Part shown: piece after piece, positions 1 to 59,400 of the stretch | How the letters are laid out: every line of letters starts with the position of its first letter | Numbering within the stretch: the first letter of the stretch is position 1 | Origin: Sebastes aleutianus | Lineage: Eukaryota > Chordata > Actinopteri > Perciformes > Sebastidae | Direction of reading: 5' to 3' | DNA: 64,000 nucleotides | Assembly (NCBI GenBank): GCA_916700875.1 | Contig: CAKAKS010000039.1 | Coordinates: forward strand, 25,131,315-25,195,314 | Translations under genes and position numbers: made by a program | The notes under the pieces: generated by a model | Databases searched by the model: none | What the model was told of the DNA's origin: nothing | Seen by the model: only the letters and a program-made list of their open reading frames with translations

Positions 1-769
1 TGTCTTATATATCATTCAGTAACATAAAGAAATCTAAAGCTAGGATACATCAGTAAAGGATAATTCAGCTAGTTTGGGCTATCGTTCTTTATTAGCAAAG
101 AGTATTTTGCTGACTGGCTCATATGTTAAGACACAGACTCATTAACACTGAGAAATCTTCAGTATAGACAAATTATTTAAACCACATCTGGAAATGAAGG
201 TGAAGGATGAAATTATACGATTTGTCAAACACTCACTGCATTACACTACTTTTATCCACTTTGACCAACAGTAAATAGTGTTGATGTGCACACAAGCAGT
301 TTTACAATGCAACAGACATTGTAATGGATTGTAATTGTGGGGTGTTCACCTTTGTTTTTAGTTATAAATAGGGTTTGCATGATTCTTGCACTTATTGGAG
401 GTCACTTTGGATAAAAGCATCAGCTAAAAAATTGTAATGTAATGGTTTAACTGGGGAATTGTGAGATAAAAAAATTAAAATTTCTTTAAGGACACTTGCA
501 AAAAACATTGTATAGGTGCATGTGGAGAGTGTGAGACATGTTGTGTGTCCCATGTATACACTGCCCATACTCATTCATTCGACTCTTATCCAGAACATGC
601 ACTTTGCTGTGCCAACAACCTTATTTTTTCATAAAAAAAGTATTGCCTTTATTTAATTTTAACGCTTTTACAGTACATATATAACTAATAACCCCTGGGA
701 TTTCTAAGAAGCAAAATGTTTCACACAACTAGCCAGATAGATGGTGTGTATCTGTTTAAAAATTCTCAC
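1..769 (-). other. abtb2 intron 15, incomplete
   Basis: Intronic by position. Apart from the SINE/LINE-tail-like fragment at about 380-447 I see nothing coding: short AT-rich open frames on both strands, and no match to the missing BTB C-terminus. Confidence 0.7.
380..447 (+). repeat. SINE/L2-type 3' tail fragment
   Basis: The run CACTTTGGATAAAAGCATCA followed by GCTAAAA and then TGTAATGTAATG resembles the widespread fish tail (GGATAAAAGCGTCTGCTAAA plus TGTAA repeats) shared by L2-clade LINEs and tRNA-derived SINEs. It looks diverged and 5'-truncated. Family recalled from memory, not searched. Confidence 0.55.
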
Positions 770-47355
<46,586 letters not shown>

Positions 47356-47960
47356 TATAGTGAAACTGAGGATTGTTTTTTTTTGCAAGAGAGCGGTTTC
47401 ACCTGAAGTGAAGTCAGTCGAAACTCCTGGAGCTGGACGGACTGGTTACACAGCGGAGCACTTGTCTGACATGCTGCTAAACAGTTCAGTGCACCACGGC
47501 GAAACTACACAGATGCAAAAGTAGATAAACTACTTATATATTTGTCTATATTGTCGTCAATAAGTGACACAGTCGGGGGAATTAATTAAAGTCGCGCCCG
47601 TCTCACCTTTCCCCCCGGTGCAGCGGAGGGATTTAAACTTTTCCTCCAGTATCCTCCGTCTCTCTCTTTAAATAAAACACGACGAAGTGTCTCCACCGCT
47701 CTCTGAATACAGCCAGATACGCGTTACAACATATCCCCTTTTGTAGCTGCTCAACACACTGTGAAACTGTTTCGTTTTCGTTGATAGAGAAACCCGTGGA
47801 TAAAAGTCCCACTACCTCCTCATCGCTCTCGGTCAGGAACAGTTTGAACACTCAGCTACAGATGTGCGTGTGTGAAAAGGAGGGACTGTTGATGAATGAC
47901 AACACGGAAGTAGCTCGAGAACCAATCGGGAGAGGGCTCACTTTTGAGGGAGCCAATCAA
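47356..47960 (-). promoter_or_regulatory. Probable abtb2 promoter and 5' UTR
   Basis: Lies upstream of the start codon. Reading on the gene strand there is a TATA-like ATATATAAG near 47541-47533. Two CCAAT pentamers on the plus strand lie at 47922 and 47953, and an ETS-like ACGGAAGT at 47904. The neighbouring exon 1 and the region to about 47850 are CpG-rich. The transcription start cannot be fixed, and an upstream non-coding exon is possible. Confidence 0.4.
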
Positions 47961-48160
47961 AACCTTGCTCCAAATCTTTCTAAATTGGGAGAATAAGTGA
48001 ACTTTGTGTTGCCTCAATGATGAGCATCAAACAAATTCCCTCAACATATGTGAGCCACATTTGGCTGTATTTACTTTCACGACTGAGCAACATACTTTTT
48101 TACACTTTCACCCAATCCTTTATCATATATCATATTACAACACTGTACAACACCTCTCTA

Positions 48161-48173
48161 GGGGGGGGGGGGG
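48161..48173 (+). repeat. Poly(G) run of 13
   Basis: Thirteen consecutive G followed by ACAAAGGAGGACGG. Could be real or an indel-prone assembly site. Confidence 0.9.
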
Positions 48174-48284
48174 ACAAAGGAGGACGGTCTGCAGGACAGA
48201 TAATAATGCACTATACTCATTTTTTTAATAGTCCTGTATCACAGTTGTTACCCTATATTCAGTTTTAACAGTTTTCTTCATCTC

Positions 48285-48425
48285 CTTGTATTTTTATATC
48301 CGGTATATTTCTTTGTACTTTGTACTTTGCACTACTAACTTTTTTACTGTCTTTTTACTAACATGTTTTGCACTATGGAACTGTGATGCTGGAAACTTGA
48401 ATTTCCCTCGGGATCAATAAAGTTA
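48285..48425 (+). mobile_element. 3' tail of a LINE/SINE retroelement
   Basis: The stretch TTGAATTTCCCTCGGGATCA/ATAAAGTTACTATCT is a very common fish retroelement 3' end, normally followed by a short tetranucleotide repeat, as here. Only the tail is present (5' truncation), consistent with LINE-type insertion. Confidence 0.65.
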
Positions 48426-48435
48426 CTATCTATCG

Positions 48436-48468
<33 letters not shown>
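48426..48468 (+). repeat. (ATCT)n microsatellite
   Basis: About ten TATC/ATCT units with one GATC variant, forming the terminal repeat of the retroelement tail just upstream. Confidence 0.93.
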
Positions 48469-48619
48469 CTTAAAGTGGTAACAGGTAAAATTGGAGCTAA
48501 TATCATTTAAAAAAAAGTTATTTTTACTATATCCTGACAGTAGTGCATGAGACAGGTAATCTGAAAAAAATCATGTGCCTCTGTGTCCTCCGGTGTCCTC
48601 CGATATCCTCCGGTGCTCC

Positions 48620-49150
48620 TAATGGCATCTGCAAGATTTCACAGACTGCAGGAAAACAACCAATCAGAGCAGAGCTGGAGCCTTACAGTCTCTGAGCAGC
48701 TGTCAATCACTGGCGAACTCCGATCAAACGGTCAAACTGGGAGCGCTGATCAAATATGAATCAATATTCTGTTACTATAATGCCTATTTCTCCCCTCAAA
48801 TGTCTTCAGAAACATCGATAGTGTACTGTTTGGCTGTAAAATGAGAAAGTTTGTGACTGGCAGCCATGTTGAGATCAGTTGAGGAAATACCAGGCACCGC
48901 CCACCAGCCGGAGCAAACTTTCTCATTTTACAGCTAAACAGTACACTACAAAATGTTTCTGAAAACATCTGAGGTGAGAAATAGGCATTACAGTAACAGA
49001 ATATTTATGCATATTTGATCAGCCCTGCCTAGTGTGACCGTTTGATCAGAGTTCGCGAGTGATTGACAGCTGCCTCCGTTGAATGAACAGCCAATAGGAA
49101 CGCTCTCTCTCTGAAATGACCTGTGATTGGTCAAAATCTTCCGTCAATGG
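48620..49150. mobile_element. Long hairpin (foldback) element
   Basis: Two long inverted arms: left about 48620-48853, right about 48911-49150, with a loop of about 57 bp. The strongest pairing is GTACTGTTTGGCTGTAAAAT (48823) against ATTTTACAGCTAAACAGTAC (about 48925); also CTGATCAAATATG against CATATTTGATCAG, and GCAGCTGTCAATCACT against AGTGATTGACAGCTGC. Outer arms are more diverged. No coding capacity; a MITE-like fish repeat. Confidence 0.78.
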
Positions 49151-51309
49151 CTAGATTTTCTAAAGTCTGAAAACAGAGCCGAGAGGAAGTACATACCACT
49201 TGAATTACAATATGCTGAAAGGTTATTATGGAATTTTTGCCCAATAATGCCAAAACATTCTGCCTACCCTCGCTTTAAATATAAAAATCAAATTAACACC
49301 TTTAACTAATCCATGCCAGAATAAATCTGTGTCTAGGTGTTCCCCTAATATCGATAGGTCTGGGGAAATTCTTTTGGTTAGTTACCTGGATCCAAACTGC
49401 ACACCTAGCAAACTTCAGTTATCTCCTAATGTTGACTCTGGGGGATTTGGCTCACTGGCTGCACAGTAGCTAATCTCTCACCTGCAGCCTGTAACAGAAA
49501 TCAAATCTGTAAAGCCCCTGGTAATAATGTAAAAGGTGGAGTAGTGTTTAGTTTAATCTGACGAGGCTTAGGGTTTTCACTGAAAGTGCATTTTAAAAGC
49601 TTATTTAGGATTGTAAGGAAGACAGATGTGTTGTAATAGCTTAAATAAGTACATGTAATTATGCTTTTTTTATTTTTTAAGTTTTCAATAACAAATTGTG
49701 TTGTAACCCCCAGTCCACTACTCTGTGCTCATTCAGTACCAGTTGAGCAGAGGGGGTAATGTCAAAAGAAGTGTCTCGCCTTCAAAACAAACTTTGAGCA
49801 GCAAATCCTCTTACGACACTTCAGTTTCTGAGAATTGTGTGGCCCTGTTTGTTGTTTTTGGTTAGGTGCTGTAACATGCTTGAGGTAAAGTAAACATGTT
49901 GAAGAGGCCTGGGACTACCTGCTTCTCATCACTCAACACTCATATAGACAGGTAGGGTGTGCCTCCACTGGGACGCTATTACATAATGGCTGTAGGGTCA
50001 ACACTCACCCTGCATGCCCGTAAGCTTGCAACACATTGTGAAAGTGACTGTAATTAATGTTTTCTTGCACTCATACAGACCTGGATGTTATAGGACATAC
50101 TATACTATGTATGTACTTAAAGTGGAAAAAAGTGACTCTCAAACACACATAAATCATGACCTATGAATCAGTCCGTCAGTAGGGAGTCAACCTTTCAGTC
50201 CAGTTAACCTCCCCAGTTTTGCGCTGTTAGTCAAAACTCCTCAAAATGACATCAGAAGACACACAGGGCGTATAGAGGAGATCACAGGAGGTTAGCACTT
50301 GCCTCATCCGGACCTCATGTAGCTGTGGTGCAGACAGCGTTTACCTCACGGTCTCTCTGTGTGCGTGCATGCTCAGGGCAGACCACCACCCAGAGCAAAG
50401 TGTGGCACACAGGGGGGGATCAACAACTCAAAAAACTCTGCAATCAATTAAATGTGGCCATGAAAACATTCGTTGGAGTTCAAAATATTAGTTTCATAAT
50501 GTTTGCTTTTCTCTTTGCGTTGGTCAAAAAACTAAAATAATTTGATATTAGATCAATTTAACTTAGAGTGGGTAACTGGAGAGTGATGTCAGCCTCAGAG
50601 AGTAAAAACAGAGAGAGGGTTTTTAACATGATGTCATATTTACATTGCATTTGTAGCTTGTAATAAAAGTGCATCAGGGCCTGTTCAAATCTTGGCAAAA
50701 TGTACTTTGAGTAATCTATTTGAACATCTCTTAATTTAGCTGAATATACTTTATAAGTTTTTTTTTTAAATAAAGAAAGAAATAGGTTCGAGAGGTTAAT
50801 CAAAGTTTTTGAGCCTATACATTTTAGGCTGTATAGTGATTGTTATGGATTTTTAACAAACCCATTGAGCTTGATACAACCATTTGTTGGGACAAAAAAG
50901 TCTTATAATATCCCCTAACTGGCATGATCAAAAAGAGCTTCTCATATGGTAAAGAATGGTTGAAATGTTTGCATAAAGGAAGTGATCTGAGAGAGAGTGA
51001 GTGTGTAGGAGAAGGGGGATTTTGCACACTTGCAATGTTCATATGTCTACTCACACATATCGCATCCTGTCTCCCACACTGAACCAACCTCAAAATATGT
51101 AAACTCTTTCTTCACTTTCATGTGTTGGAAGCCATTCAACCACTGCATGTGTGCAGGTATATATGAGTGGAGCACCACCATGTGGTCAGATAGGGAATAA
51201 GGTGTTGGAGTTGATATTTTTCACAAATGTCTTACAAGAGACAGCAATACAACAAAGCAGAAATAAAAAAAAAAACATCTGAAAAATGATCTGGACGTAA
51301 GCATAAAAT

Positions 51310-51315
51310 TTTATT
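51310..51315 (-). promoter_or_regulatory. Distal poly(A) signal of b4galnt4
   Basis: AATAAA on the minus strand (TTTATT on plus), preceded by GCAA and followed 30-60 bases downstream by a T-rich, TGTTG-containing tract (51240-51275 region) suited as a cleavage-enhancing element. Confidence 0.6.
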
Positions 51316-51941
51316 TGCAAAAAAACAACAAATCAAAATAAAAGTACAATACATTCTTAAAACCTTTTCTCTACAAAACAATTTCACAGAAATTACCTTG
51401 GAATGTATATTCCTATTTTTCATTTTTATGTTTCTTATATATATAGTCTTATATTTAATGTGTTTCTTTTGTTCCTTAAATAGTCCCGTGTCAGTGTTAA
51501 ATGACGTACAGTTTAGACCTTTTTTCCTGTAGAGGCAGAAAAAGGGTCTTGGAGGGCATTTTGACAATCATGTAGTCAATAACAGATCATTAACTCCACA
51601 TATATGTCCAGCCGCGAGCCCTCCAGCCACTCCAGTACCATGTTGCATAAACAGAGGCATTAGGAGCCCAGCCTCCAGCCAAACTAGTGGGAGCAGGTGG
51701 GCTTCTGCTGGACTGCAGCTGCCAGTGAGTCTCCATCACACCTCCTGATTTCACTCAGTAGTCATTAGTACCATCTCTGTGTATCTCACCAATGGGGGCA
51801 ACTGGCTTGCAAAGACCACTCCTTCCTGCTTCTAAAATAATATAACAAACACACTGACATGTCTGTAATCCACTGAAGAGAGCCATTATTTCCTTCTTTT
51901 ACAGTGTATCTGAATTTACAGTGCCTGCTGATAAATAACTG

Positions 51942-51947
51942 TTTATT
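51942..51947 (-). promoter_or_regulatory. Possible proximal poly(A) signal of b4galnt4
   Basis: A second minus-strand AATAAA within the 3' UTR, in CAGAAATAAACAG. Use of it cannot be judged from sequence. Confidence 0.35.
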
Positions 51948-53331
51948 TCTGTCTGTCCCTGCCCTCTTAAAACTGCCTGCAGCCAAACCCTGATAAAGGC
52001 ACACATTTGTGAAACAGCCATGCCTTGCCACATCGTGTTCAACACATGAACTGGTCTCCCTTCTGTCGGAGCATTATACGAGCTTAAAAGAAGAGTGTCT
52101 GTGTTTTCGGTAGCTAAGCATTGCCTGTCTCGGTAGCATTTTAATATGAGTGATAAGAGTTTTAATCCCTCAAATCCAATATTTGAAATGCGACTCTCAG
52201 CTAGGAAAATGCTTAAAATACAATGGTCAGAAATGTCAGAAAGCTGTTGTTGTCCTCTGTTTCCCTCCTGTTACAGTTTCATGTTCCAGTTGACAATGAG
52301 GTTAGAGATGTGGAGGGAATGGAGGATACCATCAGTAGAGTTAAAAGGTGTAAACTGTTCACAGATTCAGTGTTTTTGAACAGAAAATAGCACCCAAAAT
52401 GTTAATTCATCCATACTCAGTCAGGACAAACTTCAGCTAATGAAACAAAATGAAGTCATAACCGATAGCTAGCATTAATATGGGCGTAGTATGTAATGTT
52501 TCAACAGAAATAAATGCACACATTTGCATGACATTGAAACAGACAGAGGCAGAAATGAGTTGAGGATAAAATAGATATAGAGGGAGAGAGAGGGACAGAA
52601 AGAGATATAAAGATGGCGCATCTGTCAGCATCTTTTCTGATTCAAAACCTTTGATTCATAATATCAGGACAACGTCAGCACCTCGGTCATACTGGTTAAT
52701 GATATCCAACAGGTAGTAGTTGATGTATTTAGAAATACGGTTTTACCAAAGACAGAGTTCCTCTACTCGATCTACGCCACCATGTCTGAATCTATCTGAA
52801 CAACATGTTGACACACATTCTATTAGGCTCCCTCGTGAGAGCGTGTTAGAAAAAAAAGATCTTAGGTTGTCTTCACATCTCCTTGTTAGAAAAAAGGTGC
52901 TTCCTATCATCATAAGCACACAACTCACACTCACATACACTTATATATGTACATACCCACTCATACACACAAACACACACACACACACAAAACAGCTGCT
53001 TTCCAGTCTGTCTGAAAACATTGCACCAGAAAAAGGACAGAGAGAAGGAGAACAAAAATAACTCTCTTCTCTCTGTACAGTAGTTCAGTCAGTGAGGCAA
53101 AGTGATGACTCAGGTCTATCTGCGTAAACGGCTCGCTTGTAAGTTCAGAGTTCTTCGTTTCCTCATACAGCAAGCGTACAAGAGGGGTCGACGGCGAAAC
53201 AGAGGCGTCCCAGAAAGGAGCCTGTTTCAAATAAAGGCAGAGTTCAGGCAGTGAGCGAGCTCCCACGGGTCTCTCTCTCACACACAGTGGATCTGCAGGT
53301 AGATTCAGAATCCTCCAACCAGAAGGGGGCG

Positions 53332-53446
53332 CTATCCCTTAGGAGTTTTCTTGTTTTGGGCGTTCCACATGCCTCGTTTGGAGTGATAGTAGTGAAAGAA
53401 GTTCCTCAAGCGTAGTCTCTCTACCTCCAAACCATTCTGCAGTACC
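53332..53446 (-). CDS. b4galnt4: b4galnt4 last coding exon
   Basis: Acceptor CTCCAG|GGTACT; TAG stop at 53334-53332. Encodes VLQNGLEVERLRLRNFFHYY then HSKRGMWNAQNKKTPKG. The HSKRGMW motif is the family's conserved C-terminus. Confidence 0.93.
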
Positions 53447-56400
53447 CTGGAGGGGACAGGAGGGAGAAACACTGGGTTAAAACTGGGTTATTTTCATTAA
53501 TGCTGGGTGACAACGGAAGCAACAAGCTTTTTTCATCAGGAGAAAATATTGGGTTCGAACTGGAGTACGAGACTTTTACATATAAATGAACATCTGTTAC
53601 ATTCAAGCCCTTGCCGCCAGGGAAAGCGCTCTGTATTTTGCAGTATACCGGAGGTTGTGGTGTCTGACATCTGTGGTGACTTTCCCGCGCTGGTGCACGT
53701 ATGCCTGCAGGTGAGCTCGTCGCATCTCCCCCACCCCAAAGAGCACTCTCTTCAAGTCTTCCCAGGCAACTCTTTTGACTTTAATCCGTCCACTGAATGC
53801 CAAGTTTAATTTTTATCTGGAGCATCCACTCAAAAAAAAAAAAATGTGCATTCCAATACCCATACTACTATAATATTTAGTACGCTAGAAAAAGATTTAG
53901 TATGTCTGAATACATCGTATGTCAAATGCAGTATGCCAAAAAAAACAGGATGTCCTATTACATCCGGTCGCATTTTGCAGTATGCAAACCAGCATGCTTC
54001 TCTGACTATTCTGACCCACAATATATGAGCAAGAGGGTCAAAGTTCAAGGCGAAATGGTATGAATAAGTAGTATGTGCCACTTGTATGCATACTGCATGC
54101 AACTGTAGGCTACATACTTTGTAAGGGCAGCTGCAGTATGTACTAAAAGTAAAAAGAAAAAGTATGCAATTTGGAACGTAGCCTTAGCTTCCTCTTTACT
54201 TTGCTATGGTCTCTCCCATATGGTAATTACTCTCACTGCCAGAGGGTGGGGGACACAAATTCAGCACTCCAGCTTTAACAGTCATATCAACTGTTCTTGG
54301 GTCATGTTCAAAATACTGTGGCTTCTTCAATCATCTGATAAAACTTATTTTCTTCTTTTAATAAAGGCGCTAAATATAGGATTGGGAGCTTTTCAATAGC
54401 CTCTCAACAGCTCTCAACATGGCGACTTCATTCTCTGCTCAGGTAGACATTACTCCTCTATATCTTTACATAGCAAATTGTTGTTTGCTGTTATATTAAT
54501 GCTCTGGATATCGAATTTAGCACCTTTAAATTGTCAGTTCACCCAATTTACATCTAGCTGGTATCTTAACACGCAGGCCGCTTTAGTTTTATTCGCTCAA
54601 TTATCCATCTGGCTGCTTCTATACCCAACAAGTTTTGATAGCAGCAGCCTTTCTTGATGTAAGTAAAAGAAGACATTTCCACACACTGAATATTTGTTGC
54701 TTGCCCAGACATTCAACACTGGGAGCTTGCAGTATAATTGAGCAGACTGTCTCTGTTTTTCCTTCATATGCTGTTTTCCAAGAAACACATATAAATATTG
54801 CATCCTAACAGTAATGAGTTGTACTATACAGAAGGAGGCCACAGTCCTATAAGCCTCTGTACAACATGATGCAATCTGGTAAAACACAACTACCATTAAA
54901 AAAGCATATAATATTTAAATACAACTTCAAACGTTGCCATAGAGTTGAGTCAACATCGCTCTGACACGGTCTCAACAAAACGTAACTCTTCTAATGCTAT
55001 TCATTGCAGGGCTACTGAGTTGCCTTGTTGCCGGGTTACCTGTCCAGCAGCTCCCAGTCCTCTCCACCCCAGCGGTCTTTGAATTCCTCCGTGTTCATCC
55101 CTCCAATCTTGTCAAAATCTGACTTATAGATTCCAAACAGGCCAAAGCCGTTCACCTCCCAGTAACCTGCGGAAAGAACAAAAAGAAAGTTAAAAGGAAA
55201 CATTGGTCCCATTGCAAGCCATTGCAGTACAAGTGTGTGCTTCTGATGCAAGAAACTTTATTATGCATGTAAATTGAAAAACTGTATTACGAATTTAAAG
55301 TAGCTGTCTGGAACTGGGGAATGAGTTTGAGTGACGAGTCAAACTACAAAAAACTTGAAAACTATGTTAATATGCGAGTGTGATTATTCTTGTATGAGCG
55401 CAGACGTGTGCCTGCATGCGTGTAATGTGTGTGTGTGTGTGTTACCATCAGGCTCCCGTGGCGAACTGCCGCAGCCGAGTCTCATGACAATGGGGGCAAA
55501 AGCAAGGCGTCCCTCCACGCAGTGCTTCCTGATGCTTTCCAAGATGTTGAGAGGGAAGTGGATGTGCAGATCACACAGGAACACGATGCTGTGACTATCC
55601 TGCAAGAGGAAACACAAACATGTACGCATTCATTACTTATAAATAATCTCTAAATCTTTCCTATGTCAAAGAAGAAAGAAACGTTTGCGTGAATGATGAT
55701 ACTGTGCATGAGCTGGTGCAAATATGTGTGTTCACATACGTCTAATATGGGATTTTAGGATTAAAGAAAGTGGAGAAGTCTGGGCTCAGCATCAATGGCT
55801 TGTCTTCACTTCCAGAGCCCGCAGGTCACTCAGACATGAGTGACGGCGCTGTCATCCCACCGTGACAGCGCTGACACTCAACTGACGGATCAACGTCTGT
55901 CCAAATTTCCAGACGCTCCACGCCCCCTGTGGGTGAGCGTGCATGCGTGTGTGACAGCCAGAAAGCGGCGTAAGGGCCACATGCACACAAATAACCTGTG
56001 GAAGGGAATGGATGTGACAGCTATGGCGTACACATGACAGAGGGAATGCAGCTAACTGTCTAAGTGATTCTCCTGTCAGCCACAGCTGGGCTCTGTGGGT
56101 GAGGGCGAAGGGAAGCAGGAGGAGGCTCGGAGGTAAGGGCGAGATCTACAGCCCGTGACAGACCGGCCTGGCAGTGATGTATTCATTATGCATGAGTGTT
56201 CTTTCTGTCTGTCCATCAGTAAAGGTCATGCGGTCAGTGTGAGTGGCTGACCTTCAGTGAGTGGCTTTTTTCCTGCCAGCTCGCATATTGTTGTCTTGCC
56301 TCTGTGTGTGTTTGTTTTTCTAACCTCGATAGTGTCCACTCCGATCTGCAGTCCTGCTGAGCGCTCAAAGTTCCCCTCTCTCCTCAGATACTCGTATCTG

Positions 56401-59400
56401 TCAAAACAAAATACACACACACATCACTTAGAAACCTTGAACATATTCTAATATATTTCAGTCCTATTACACGACTGATTGTGTCGTAGGACTGCGTTGG
56501 CCAAAACTGATGTTTGAATATGCCTTATAAAAAAACACATTGTATGTCATTTCCTGTATATATCACAATATAAAACGTGTGTTTTGTTTGAAAAGTACAA
56601 ACGTCGAAAGATAGCAAGTGACCTTGACCTAACGTTGCATTTCATTTTCAATTAATGAAAGTGACGTATTGTGACTCCCTTCATGCGGTGCATTCAGTGT
56701 GCACAGGAGCCACTGTAGTGCTGATTTTTTTTCCACAATCAAATATTAATACTCATTTTTCGAATATCTTTATATTTTTTTTACAATTCGAATAAATATT
56801 TGAATTTAGAATATTAGTTGATAACCCTATTGTGTTACGCACACACCTCGGCACACTGCTCTCTCTTAGTGCCTGCTCCACGTCCATGTCTTCGCTCTCA
56901 AAGTCGACAATGATGATGCTGAAATTGTCATCCTTTGTCTCGTGATGAAGCATCTCCATGTCCGAGATAAACTGCTGTACCCAGCGAGCCTGGTTTTTCA
57001 CTGAAGGACAGTAAGAACAAAGGGAGAAGTAAATAACAAGTTAGGAAAACGAACAAAAAAAATCTAAGAAATTCTTCTTCCTTTCCATGTATATTGTTGC
57101 ATGTGCTGAATTTTTCTCAGAATAATCTTAGTTCAACAGTTGCTTTTATACCATTGATTCAGTTTTCAAAGTTAACCGAAGTCCCCCTTTTGACTGACCT
57201 GGCACCACAAAGTGCACCATGACATCTCTCCTCCACTGCAGCATGACCGGCTGGCAGAGCAGAGGCTTAGCATAGGCGGTGCTCCAGGGGGTCGCTCCGG
57301 GCCGTGCGGGGGACCTGGTGGAGGGAGGTGGTGGCGGAGTGGTGAGGCTGGACGTGGCAGCTGATGGGGCCGAAGCTGGCACCGAGGCCGGGGCGAAGTC
57401 GGTGTTCTCCAGACTTTCCTCTCCCTGCCTGCTGCGGTGGAGCAGCAGGTAAATGTATTCCGACAGACGCACCACGCTGCGGCCTCTCTCCATTAGCTCC
57501 AGCTCCACGAGGTAGCGGTTCCCTCTCGCCGAGTCGCGCCGCTTCTCAACGTTGACGATTCGCAGCAGGGTGTAGATCCTGGGGGCAGAGACGGAAAAAA
57601 AGCTTCAGAGAGCACAGATAGGCTGTACATGCTCGGAAATATAATATGAAAGAAAGGAAGGGAATGCAAATACAAAACACTATTTCTTATATCATTCTTA
57701 AACTGCATTAATTATTGTTTGACTGTAGGCACCACTTAAAAACATGGCTACTCATTATCGGTGGCGAGTGAAGTCAGCATGGTGTGATTTGGGAGGAAAA
57801 TGAAAACAGAGCTACTTTACACAAATAACATCAATGTTTTTAAGCACTGCTGCAGAAAATGGTAATCAGTGCATAGAGGACTGCTAACTTGAAGTCAAAG
57901 CACCGGGGCATGACCAATATGTTCTCAGTGAAATTACTTCTTGCTTTACATAACGGTTAGCATAAGAAACCACATTTGAATTTACAAGATTGCAGGGAAA
58001 CATAAGCTGCCTTTTAGTCTCACATTATTCTCACTCCCTGCCCCTTTTTATCCTCACCCTCCGTTGCGCTCGTTGAGTTTCTCCATGTACTGCGCCAGCA
58101 CGTCCACCACCTCGCTCTCTGCCAGCTGGAGGTTGCCGGACACATTGCAGCGCAGGTCATTCCAGTCAGAGCGCAGCAGCTCGAAGTCCATCGGATTGAC
58201 TGAGAAGGTCCTCTGCCAGTTGATGCTCTCCTCTGCCCAACCTGGCCGAGCCTCGACCTCCTCGTAACTGTAGTCCGACATCTCGCCCTCCTCTGGTTCT
58301 GGCTCGGGATCGGGGTCGGTATTAGAGCGGTTTGTGTCCTGGCCGAGTTCTGCCGGGTTGGGGACCGGGTCTGGCTGCTGCTGGGACTCTGTGATCTCGG
58401 AGGTCCTGAGGTAAGAGGTGACCCGTGTTTGACCTTGGAGCGTGTTCTCTGTGAAGTTCAACCTTTGCTGGGTAACTGGAGGGGGATCTTTATGATGGGA
58501 CAGTGGGGTTAGCGGGTCCCCTTTGCTTCTGGGTACATCAGCAGTGGCAGTAATCTTTAAATCCCGGTGCTCCCCTTTCCTCTTGCTTTTCTCTGGCTGT
58601 TTTGCCCCTGCTGCCCTGTTGGCAGACTTCTGTACACTTTCATTCTGTATGTTGACGCTTCCATTGTGAGGAAACGTCTTACCTTCTTTTGTGGGGGGGT
58701 TAGGCCAGAGCTGAGGGGCACTAACAAGACTTCTGCCTCCTGTTATGCCTCCCCCAGCATGTCCTTTGGCACCCAGGTTGACCAACCTTGTGGTCTTCCC
58801 AGTTTGGTACAGAAAAACCCCCGGGAACACCTCTCTAGGGTGGCGAGACATCCTCTCCTCCCTCCTCTCTCGACGCTGCTCCCTCTCCCTCTCCCTGTCC
58901 TTCTCCCTCTCCTTGGCAGGTCGAGGCCGGGTGATGTAGATCTTGTTCTCCTCCCTCTTCTCCTTCTTGTTTCCAGGAAGCTTGTTGCTGTTATCGTGGA
59001 GGTTGTTGCTATGGGCGGAGTTGCTGAGGATCTGCTTGGCTCGGCTGGCAAGGGCAGAGAGGGAGGACTTTTGGGGGAAAAGGAGCGAGGACTTGCTCAG
59101 TTTGGGAAGAGTTTCAGCTCCCTTCTCTCCTCCTCCGCCACCTGTTCCTCCTCCCTTCCTGCCAGGGCTCAACTCTGCAGGACCAGTGCGGATCCAAGAC
59201 AGGGAGCGAGCCCGGACCACGCTGTCCATGTCAGGCTGAAGCACCCTGGTTTGGGGCTCTTCAAGTCCCTTCTTGGTGTCCTGTCTCATGTTTGTGTGAT
59301 CTCTCCCCCAGTCTCTGTCCAGACCCATCTGCCCATCTCTGTGAGGAAAGTGTCGCCTCTCTCTGTGGCGTATGATACTATTGACTTCTCCCTCCCCCTC

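Larger units (their letters stand above)
47961..51288. other. Intergenic region between b4galnt4 and abtb2
   Basis: About 3.3 kb. The left half is repeats (G13 run, retroelement tail with ATCT array, long hairpin element). The part from 49200 to 51288 shows no gene, only AT-rich sequence with short frames. Any distal abtb2 promoter elements would be here. Confidence 0.7.
51289..53331 (-). other. b4galnt4 3' UTR
   Basis: Follows the TAG stop. Its end is inferred from the AATAAA at 51315-51310 (gene strand) and U-rich sequence just beyond, giving about 2 kb. An earlier AATAAA at 51947-51942 would give about 1.4 kb. A short CA array (52973-52988), a GA-rich tract near 52580 and AT-rich sequence are present; no other gene is seen. 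Confidence 0.65.
53447..55039 (-). other. b4galnt4 last intron
   Basis: 1593 bp. Contains the dispersed element at 53843-54183 and a stretch with a familiar repeat look at 54235-54560. No coding signal. Confidence 0.75.

Noticed and set aside
53540..53590. TTGGGTTCGAACTGG, resembling a tRNA B-box
   Set aside because: No matching A-box or cloverleaf around it.
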